From Achromobacter sp. (GTDB lineage Bacteria; Pseudomonadota; Gammaproteobacteria; Burkholderiales; Burkholderiaceae_B): DNA of 11,217 nt. The DNA lies in assembly GCA_003454835.1 (NCBI GenBank), contig DMTA01000264.1, positions 2,952 to 14,168 of the forward strand, written 5' to 3'. Every line of letters begins with the position of its first letter. The first letter of the stretch is position 1. Below are positions 6,323 through 11,217 of this stretch, piece by piece. A program made the position numbers and the translations under genes. Under the pieces are notes generated by a model, which saw only the letters and a program-made list of their open reading frames with translations, was not told the origin of the DNA and did no database searches.

Positions 6323-7635
6323 TCCGTCGGACCGTCCTCGAATGGGGAAAGCTCGAGTATGGTGAAGATCCAGACAACGTTCAGACGATTCCGATTCGCG
6401 CAGCTGATCGAATTGCGGCAGCGGCGGCTGCTTCATCGTTGGCTGGCGAGGGCGGGCAGGGCGTGATCGAACACGGAAGAAAGGCGCTGCGCGCACGCGG
6501 AATGGTGGGTGTCGTCGCCGCAGGCGACTGCGTTTTGGAAATACTTCCGAAAATCGACCTGCCCTCCGCGGACAAATCCCAGGACGAAAGCGTGCGGACT
6601 CGTCTGGTCCATATGCTCATGGAAGCACTCGACATCAAGATCGACGCAGGACAAATGACGGCGTTGGGGCAAGGGAACAATCTTCTCGAAATCCTCGTTC
6701 GGGTGTTTTCGGAGAAGCTTCTTGCCGCCGTACGGCAAGGCATGCCTCGACGGTACATCGCTCACGAAGAGGATTTGAGCGCCTTGAGGGGGCGTTTGGA
6801 CGTAGTGCGGCAATTCACTGCGTTGGCTGCCAGCCCTTCACGTCTGGCGTGCCAATTTGATGCTCTATCGTCGAACATCGTCCTGAATCAGATCATGAAG
6901 GCTGCGGTGGCGCGGTTGCAGCGAATCACCAAGAGCGTTTCCAACCAGCGTCGACTGAACGAGCTCGCGTTCGCCTACGCCGACGTTTCTGACATTGCCG
7001 TTTCGGATCTCAGATGGAACGACGTAGTTCTCGATCGCACCAATGTCCGCTGGAAGGAACTGTTGAATATTGCTCAGTTGTTATTAGGCAGTAGATTTCA
7101 GACGTCGTCGGTTGGAGACTCGTCCGGCTATTCCTTGTTGTTTCCCATGAACGAGTTGTTCGAAACTTACGTTTCTCGGATTCTGCAACGGAGCTTGGCC
7201 GGCCGAGGTTTGCGCGTAGTGAGCCAGGGCGGACTGTTGTATTGCTTGACGCACGGAAATGCGGGCGGTCTGTTCCAGACCAAACCCGACATTCTGATCA
7301 AGAAGGGTGATCGGGTGCTGCAAGTCATCGATACGAAATGGAAACGGATTAACAGCGATATCGAAGACAGGAAACTAGGAGTTTCGCAACAAGACGTTTA
7401 TCAAATGATGGCCTATGGCAGCCTATATGACTGTGAGCGCTTGACGCTGTTATATCCGCATCATTCTGGATTGGTAACGAACGAGGGGCAGCAGACGTTT
7501 CATAAGATCACGAACACCGATAGATTTTTGGAGACTTGCACAATCGACGTGTCGCGCTCCTCAGGCATTAGCGAGCGGCTGCGCCAAGTGTTTGAGCGTC
7601 ATTTTCCTGCGGGCCAAGCCACGCCGACTTGTTAG
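6319..7635 (+). CDS. mcrC: McrC-like restriction endonuclease subunit
   Basis: This is a 438-residue partner of the upstream McrB-like protein. McrC supplies the nuclease of the complex and stimulates nucleotide hydrolysis by the McrB ring. The N-terminal part is a beta-rich McrB-contacting domain (IEHGRKALRARGMVGVVAAG, then CVLEILPKID). The middle is helical. The C-terminal nuclease domain shows the PD-(D/E)xK pattern TKPDILIKKG then VLQVIDTKWKRI: D324, D338 and K340, 13 residues between the two acids. KLGVSQQDVYQMMAYG follows, as in McrC relatives. It begins within the stop of mcrB (ATGA overlap), so the two are translationally coupled and one operon. All expected catalytic residues are present, so the system looks intact. 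The gene stop (TAG, 7633-7635) overlaps the end of a decayed minus-strand frame. Confidence 0.9.
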   Translation: MIRRTVLEWGKLEYGEDPDNVQTIPIRAADRIAAAAAASSLAGEGGQGVIEHGRKALRARGMVGVVAAGDCVLEILPKIDLPSADKSQDESVRTRLVHMLMEALDIKIDAGQMTALGQGNNLLEILVRVFSEKLLAAVRQGMPRRYIAHEEDLSALRGRLDVVRQFTALAASPSRLACQFDALSSNIVLNQIMKAAVARLQRITKSVSNQRRLNELAFAYADVSDIAVSDLRWNDVVLDRTNVRWKELLNIAQLLLGSRFQTSSVGDSSGYSLLFPMNELFETYVSRILQRSLAGRGLRVVSQGGLLYCLTHGNAGGLFQTKPDILIKKGDRVLQVIDTKWKRINSDIEDRKLGVSQQDVYQMMAYGSLYDCERLTLLYPHHSGLVTNEGQQTFHKITNTDRFLETCTIDVSRSSGISERLRQVFERHFPAGQATPTC

Positions 7636-7735
7636 GCCATCGACGGCTTCTCGCCCTGCGTGTCGAGCGGTAAGCGCTTGACTTCGTGATATGCGGCCCG
7701 GAAACCGAATCGCTCGTTCTGGTCAGTCTTATTGG
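7632..7735 (-). pseudogene. Remnant C-terminus of an unrecognised gene
   Basis: On the minus strand a 34-codon stretch reads NERFGFRAAYHEVKRLPLD and ends in PSMA with a TAA at 7634-7632. It has the look of a real protein C-terminus. An in-frame TAG (7738-7736) immediately precedes it and no start is available, so it appears to be the tail of a broken gene. The family is not recognised. Its stop overlaps the mcrC stop on the other strand. Confidence 0.35.
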
Positions 7736-8145
7736 CCTAGAAAGCTGGAAGCAGGAAGGAGTGCCTTACCGAGGTATCGACGGCTGGTGTCAGCGCGAGC
7801 TCAAGGCCAACTTCGACAGCACGACAAAATACCCGTTTGGCAGCCAATATGACTGCCAACGTACATATGCTCCCACGCTGCCCGTCGTCCGCGAGTTCGG
7901 CCAGATCGCTGTACCCACCAGGCCGCGCATCGACGAAAAGGACAACATCTCTTCGGCAAGGACGCTGCCGCAGCTGACTTGGCCAAGCGCCTGGGGAACT
8001 ACTCCGACTTAGTCCCCGAGACAGTCAAGCTTGTTCCCGATACCTCACTCGCGACCGGTCAAAACTCGGCCATTCGCCGCAGGTGCGGGATCCGAAGCAG
8101 ATCAACTCAGTGTTGCTGAAGCCGATGCCGGCGGCTAAAGGGTGA
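7686..8145 (+). pseudogene. Frameshifted coding remnant downstream of mcrC
   Basis: Protein-like sequence passes through the three plus-strand frames in order. The first is VPYRGIDGWCQRELKANFD to IDEKDN (up to about 7946). The second is HLFGKDAAAADLAKRLGNYS to LVPDTSLATGQNS (about 7946-8067). The third is SPQVRDPKQINSVLLKPMPA with a TGA at 8143-8145. Each piece reads like natural protein where the others become low-quality translation, which suggests one ancestral gene broken by two indels. The family was not recognised. The GTG-initiated frame 7686-8012 alone (108 codons) is unlikely to be a working gene. Its end overlaps the 3' end of the minus-strand methyltransferase gene by 11 bases. Confidence 0.35.
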
Positions 8146-9223
8146 TGCGCGCCACGTCCGCGTGCCGGTGATTGGCATGGGTAGGCGAACTCGCCTTGCG
8201 TCGCAGTTCAACCACCTGCGCCGCGCCAACCGCGCGAGCGCGCAACTGGCCACAGCCGCCGTCCACGTCCTGACCGGCGCTGTTCCTGACCTTGGCCAGC
8301 ACACCGCGGCCATGCAGGGTGCGGACGATCTCTCGGATACGCTCGACGTCAGGGCGCTGGTAATCGTCCCCTTCGAGGCTGTTGAAGGGGATGACGTTCA
8401 GGACGCCGTACTTGCCCTTGAGCAGACGCACGACGGCATCGAGTTCGTCGTCTCCGTCGTTGATGCCCTTGAGCAGCGTCCATTGATACTGGATCGGGTA
8501 ATCGGTGTCGCGAGCGTATTGCTCGCCAAGCTCAACAAGTGCTTCCGGCGTGATTTTCGGCGCGCGCGGCAGCAAGTGTTCGCGCAGGTCGGCCTTGGTC
8601 GTGTGCAGCGACAGCGCCAGCGCCGGTTTGACGCGTTGTTTCGGCAGGGCGTCGAACACCCGCTGATCGCCCACGGTCGAAAACACGAGATTCTTGTGGC
8701 CGATATTGCCTTCCGTGCCGAGCAGGTCGATGGCTTCGAGCACGTTGTCCAGATTGTGGGCCGGTTCACCCATGCCCATGAAGACAACCTTCTTCACCGC
8801 GCGCTGACGCCGCGCCAGCACCACTTGCGCCAGGATTTCCATGCTCGTGACCTGGCGGATCAGGCCGCTTTTCCCGGTCATGCAGAAGCGGCAGCCGACT
8901 GCGCAGCCAACCTGGGTGGAAACGCAAAGCCCGTCGCGCGGCAACAGCACGCTTTCCACCATCTGCCCGTCGGCCAATTCGACAAGCAATCGCGAGCCGT
9001 CATTGCCCGCGTGTTCGGAGCGGACCCGGGCAAGACCGTCCAGTTCCGACGTCAAGGCGGGAATGGCGTCGCGCAGCGCGAGAGGCAGGAAGTCCCCGGC
9101 GCTACGCCGCCGCGTGCCGGTGTCGAGCGCTTGTCCGTTCAGCCAGACGCGCACGACCCGGCCACGGTGAACGGGCAGGGCGCCGAGGGCGGTGAGGCGA
9201 TGGGTGAAGTCGGAAAAGCGCAT
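8135..9223 (-). CDS. Radical SAM RlmN/Cfr-family RNA methyltransferase
   Basis: This is a 362-residue radical SAM enzyme of the family that methylates C2 of A2503 in 23S rRNA (RlmN) or C8 (Cfr). The iron-sulfur cluster motif is C107-x3-C111-x2-C114 (CAVGCRFC). The two mechanistic cysteines are present: C100 in GLCVSTQVGC, seven before the cluster as in E. coli C118/C125, and C324 in DVDGGCGQL, matching E. coli C355. The SAM-contacting MGMGEP is at 149-154. The N-terminal accessory domain is divergent from the standard RlmN pattern and MGEPAHNLDNV differs from the usual GEPL, so this is more likely a second RlmN-like paralogue than the housekeeping copy. The ATG at 9223 has no clear Shine-Dalgarno and follows the cyclase stop by 12 bases, so coupled translation is likely. 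The last 20 residues, from about KASSPTH, look unlike the family and may be read-through into degraded sequence. Confidence 0.85.
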   Translation of the reverse strand: MRFSDFTHRLTALGALPVHRGRVVRVWLNGQALDTGTRRRSAGDFLPLALRDAIPALTSELDGLARVRSEHAGNDGSRLLVELADGQMVESVLLPRDGLCVSTQVGCAVGCRFCMTGKSGLIRQVTSMEILAQVVLARRQRAVKKVVFMGMGEPAHNLDNVLEAIDLLGTEGNIGHKNLVFSTVGDQRVFDALPKQRVKPALALSLHTTKADLREHLLPRAPKITPEALVELGEQYARDTDYPIQYQWTLLKGINDGDDELDAVVRLLKGKYGVLNVIPFNSLEGDDYQRPDVERIREIVRTLHGRGVLAKVRNSAGQDVDGGCGQLRARAVGAAQVVELRRKASSPTHANHRHADVARITL

Positions 9224-9235
9224 GGGGGGCGGATT

Positions 9236-10378
9236 TTACTCCGCCTCGACCCGGTTTCGGCCCGCGCGTTTGGCTTGATACAGTTCGGCGTCAGCCCGCT
9301 GATACATCGCTTCCCAGGACTCCGCGCGATCCGTATGCGCGACCCCTGCGCTGATCGTGACCGGCAATTCGTCGCCCGGATGTCGCACGGCTTGCTCAAC
9401 TGCGGCGCGTAAGCGTTCCGCGCAGCGCAGGGCCTCGCGCGGCTCGGTGGCGGGCAGGAAGATGCCGAATTCCTCGCCGCCAATGCGCCCGAGCAAGTCG
9501 TTCTTGCGTACCGCCGCGTTGAGGGCCTCAGCCACTTGCTTGAGCACGTTGTCCCCGCTTTGGTGGCCATGCAGGTCGTTGATGCGTTTGAAGTTGTCGA
9601 CATCGCAGACGATAAGCGCAACGGCAGCGTCGCCATTCGAGATGAGCGAGCGGACGCGCGCTTCGAAGCCCCGCCGGTTATAGACGCCTGTCAGCCAATC
9701 CTTGTCGCCTTCCTTGCGGACCTCGTCGATGGCGTCGGCGGCGATCGCAACCAGCAGCGTGAGCGCCAGCGCGACGCTGAATACCGCAAGAGAAAGCTGC
9801 AACATCTGCCAAAACGGGGAGTCGGCAAACGCAAGGGCGCCTTGTGGCGCCAGCGTACCCATGCTCAGCAATGTGCGCGGAAGAAAGTGCAGGCCGAAAA
9901 GCAACACCACAAAGAAAAGCGCCTTGTCGATCGGACGTTGACGCGAAGATCGCCGCATCCGCCACGCCGCGTAGCAGAACAGCAATCCGAAGCCGGCATT
10001 CAGCACATAAACGCGGACGAGCAGGTTGCGATCGACATAGAAGAAGTACCAGAGCGCGCCCACGATGGTCGCCGCATACAGGCCAAATGCGGCCCAGGGC
10101 ACGCGAATCCGTGCGCGTTCGAGAACGCCCTGCACCACCAGGCATCCTGCAGCCGTGTAGAGAAAACCCGAGACATGAGCATTGAAACCCGTGTCGCGGG
10201 GCACGTACAGGACTTGTGAAATCGCCCCACAGGCAAATGTCATGCAGCCTGCGGCAAGGTGCAGCAGGAAGCGTTTGCGTTGGAAGAAGAACCAGATGGC
10301 AAGGAAGGTAAGTCCGAAGATCAGCAGCAGTGCTGGTGCGATCAATGACAACGTCACTCGGACTTGCGAACCTGCCAT
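9236..10378 (-). CDS. Membrane-bound GGDEF diguanylate cyclase
   Basis: This 380-residue protein makes the second messenger c-di-GMP from two GTP at the inner membrane. Residues 1 to about 213 hold about seven hydrophobic segments (near 10-32, 37-58, 66-85, 94-114, 120-139, 150-172 and 190-213), a sensor of unknown ligand. A short linker (AIDEVRKEGDKD) leads to the GGDEF domain, which starts at D227 in DWLTGVYNRRGF. Metal-binding D259 lies in CDVDNFKRIND, and the active site is GGEEF (300-304). The product-inhibition I-site RxxD is R291-D294, five residues before GGEEF. All residues for catalysis and feedback inhibition are therefore present. No EAL domain follows. The ATG at 10378 has GAGG five bases upstream. 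It sits between msrA and the RlmN-like gene, all on the minus strand. The 12-base gap to the latter suggests one transcript. Confidence 0.93.
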   Translation of the reverse strand: MAGSQVRVTLSLIAPALLLIFGLTFLAIWFFFQRKRFLLHLAAGCMTFACGAISQVLYVPRDTGFNAHVSGFLYTAAGCLVVQGVLERARIRVPWAAFGLYAATIVGALWYFFYVDRNLLVRVYVLNAGFGLLFCYAAWRMRRSSRQRPIDKALFFVVLLFGLHFLPRTLLSMGTLAPQGALAFADSPFWQMLQLSLAVFSVALALTLLVAIAADAIDEVRKEGDKDWLTGVYNRRGFEARVRSLISNGDAAVALIVCDVDNFKRINDLHGHQSGDNVLKQVAEALNAAVRKNDLLGRIGGEEFGIFLPATEPREALRCAERLRAAVEQAVRHPGDELPVTISAGVAHTDRAESWEAMYQRADAELYQAKRAGRNRVEAE

Positions 10379-10535
10379 CGGGGCCTCGGGCGAAGCGGCG
10401 CCGCGTCTTGCACGCGGGCCAAGTTTCGAGATTTAACGGTGTCCGAGGGCCCGCCACCGTAGGCCAGCCCCCGTATTCCAACGTGGCTGAAGTTTACGAT
10501 AGGGCCGGCGCGGGGCGCCTGCGCTCCCCCCAGCG
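10379..10535. other. Intergenic region between msrA and the diguanylate cyclase gene
   Basis: This 157-base gap holds the hairpins after msrA and presumably a promoter for the cyclase gene. TTAAAT on the minus strand, near 10437-10432, could be a -10 box, but no convincing -35 was found at the right distance. No small open frame of interest was seen. Confidence 0.3.
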
Positions 10536-10536
10536 C
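10507..10536 (-). terminator. Two adjacent hairpins after msrA
   Basis: GCGCT/AGCGC (10521-10536, loop of six C on the plus strand) starts at the msrA stop codon, and GGCGC/GCGCC (10507-10519, three-base loop) follows directly. They could protect or end the msrA transcript. There is no T-run after them in the msrA direction, so intrinsic termination is doubtful. Confidence 0.3.
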
Positions 10537-11216
10537 TATCTGTCCTTCGCGCTCACCAGCACCGGCTTGTCCCGCCATGCATCCGGAAACGTCTTCGCCA
10601 GATTTTCCACCTTCGGCACATCGTTGATCACGATGTACATGCTGTTCGGATTGCGCACCAGATAGTCCTGGTGATAGTCCTCCGCGGGATAAAACGCCTG
10701 CAGCGGTTCGATGGTGGTTGCGAGCGCCTTCGGATACACCCCCGTTTTGTTCAACTGCGCAATATAGGCCTCGGCCACCTTGCGCTGGCTGTCGTTGGCG
10801 GGAAACACGGCGGATCGGTATTGCGTGCCGTGATCCGGCCCCTGGCGGTTGAGTTGGGTGGGGTCATGCGCGACCGAGAAATAAATCTGCAGCAGTTGTC
10901 CGTAGCTGACCTGTTTGGGGTCGTAGGTGATTTCCACCGCTTCCGCATGGCCGGTCCGCCCGCTGCTGACGGCGTTGTAGTTGGCGGTGTTGGCCTGGCC
11001 GCCGGCGTAGCCCGAGACGGCGTTGCTGACACCCTTGACGTGTTGAAACACGGCTTGCACGCCCCAGAAGCAGCCGCCGGCGATGACGGCTTTCTCCTGC
11101 GTGGCGGGTGCCGCGGAAGCATTTGCGGTCTGCTCCGCAGCGGGCGGGGGGATGATGAAGGCGCGCTCGGCGGCGGGGGCGGCGGTCGAGGCGATCAGGC
11201 CGCTCGCGGTGGCGAG
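10536..11216 (-). CDS. msrA: Peptide methionine sulfoxide reductase MsrA, probably exported (5' truncated)
   Basis: MsrA repairs oxidised proteins by reducing methionine-S-sulfoxide. The start lies beyond the window. The visible 227 codons begin LATASGLIASTAAPAAERAF, followed by a Pro/Ala-rich linker and QEKAVIAGGCFWGVQAVF. The Ala-rich beginning looks like the end of a signal peptide or membrane anchor, so a periplasmic enzyme is likely. Catalytic Cys is in GCFWG (codon 11072-11070). Substrate-pocket features include GYAGG, GRTGHAEAVEI, FSVAHDPTQLNRQGPDHGTQYRSAVF and AEDYHQDYL. No other cysteine occurs from GCFWG to the C-terminus, so the usual resolving cysteines are absent. A GTG at 11060 (VQAVF) is internal and not the start, because it would drop the catalytic Cys. 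No MsrB domain is fused within the visible part. Confidence 0.93.
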   Translation of the reverse strand, partial: LATASGLIASTAAPAAERAFIIPPPAAEQTANASAAPATQEKAVIAGGCFWGVQAVFQHVKGVSNAVSGYAGGQANTANYNAVSSGRTGHAEAVEITYDPKQVSYGQLLQIYFSVAHDPTQLNRQGPDHGTQYRSAVFPANDSQRKVAEAYIAQLNKTGVYPKALATTIEPLQAFYPAEDYHQDYLVRNPNSMYIVINDVPKVENLAKTFPDAWRDKPVLVSAKDR

Positions 11217-11217
11217 C

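Noticed and set aside
5954..6496. Minus-strand open frame across the mcrB-mcrC junction
   Set aside because: It is antisense to two well-supported coupled genes and has no recognisable features.
4006..8145. Insertion sequence, integrase or attachment site for the McrBC island
   Set aside because: No transposase or integrase motif, no tRNA end and no convincing flanking direct repeat was found by eye.
8162..9412. Long plus-strand open frame of about 416 codons
   Set aside because: It is antisense to the RlmN-like methyltransferase, whose five cysteines and motifs are intact; the translation is low-quality His/Arg/Gln-rich sequence.
9678..10481. Minus-strand open frame of about 267 codons over the membrane part of the diguanylate cyclase
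   Set aside because: It is a different frame on the same strand as the cyclase. The cyclase frame has continuous membrane segments and leads into an intact GGDEF domain, so this one is a shadow.

Overview
The window looks like chromosomal DNA of a GC-rich betaproteobacterium. Gene content and codon use suggest Burkholderiales of the Bordetella/Achromobacter type (Alcaligenaceae). This is an inference; no rRNA or other taxonomic marker is present. Three blocks can be seen.

Block 1 (1-4005) is a GC-rich metabolic cluster. It has a 5'-truncated amidase-signature hydrolase (+). Convergent to it is a two-gene minus-strand operon: a RidA-family protein, then, one base after its stop, an Old Yellow Enzyme-type FMN oxidoreductase. 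A GcvA-like LysR regulator is transcribed divergently from the operon. The short divergent region holds a perfect 7-6-7 palindrome (3050-3069). It overlaps the predicted -35 boxes of both divergent promoters, so it is a good operator candidate for the LysR protein.

Block 2 (about 4006-8145) is visibly less GC-rich; one 60-base sample gives 31/60 G+C against 41/60 in the amidase. It carries a two-gene McrBC-type (type IV, modification-dependent) restriction system with a 4-base ATGA overlap. The McrB-like AAA+ protein has an unusual N-terminal region and an EVE/PUA-like domain inserted between Walker A and Walker B. The McrC-like protein carries the nuclease motif D-(13)-D-T-K. About 500 bases of eroded coding sequence follow, with fragments of genes on both strands broken by frameshifts and a stop. 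This fits an accessory defence island placed between core genes.

Block 3 (8135-11217, all minus strand) returns to GC-rich core-like genes. It holds a partial exported MsrA with only one cysteine in its visible mature part, then a 7TM GGDEF diguanylate cyclase, then a radical-SAM RlmN/Cfr-family RNA methyltransferase 12 bases downstream of the cyclase.

The most interesting items are the domain layout of the McrB protein, the decay scar beside it, the LysR operator architecture, the RidA protein lacking the catalytic arginine, and the single-cysteine exported MsrA. No tRNA, rRNA, CRISPR array or intact transposase was seen.
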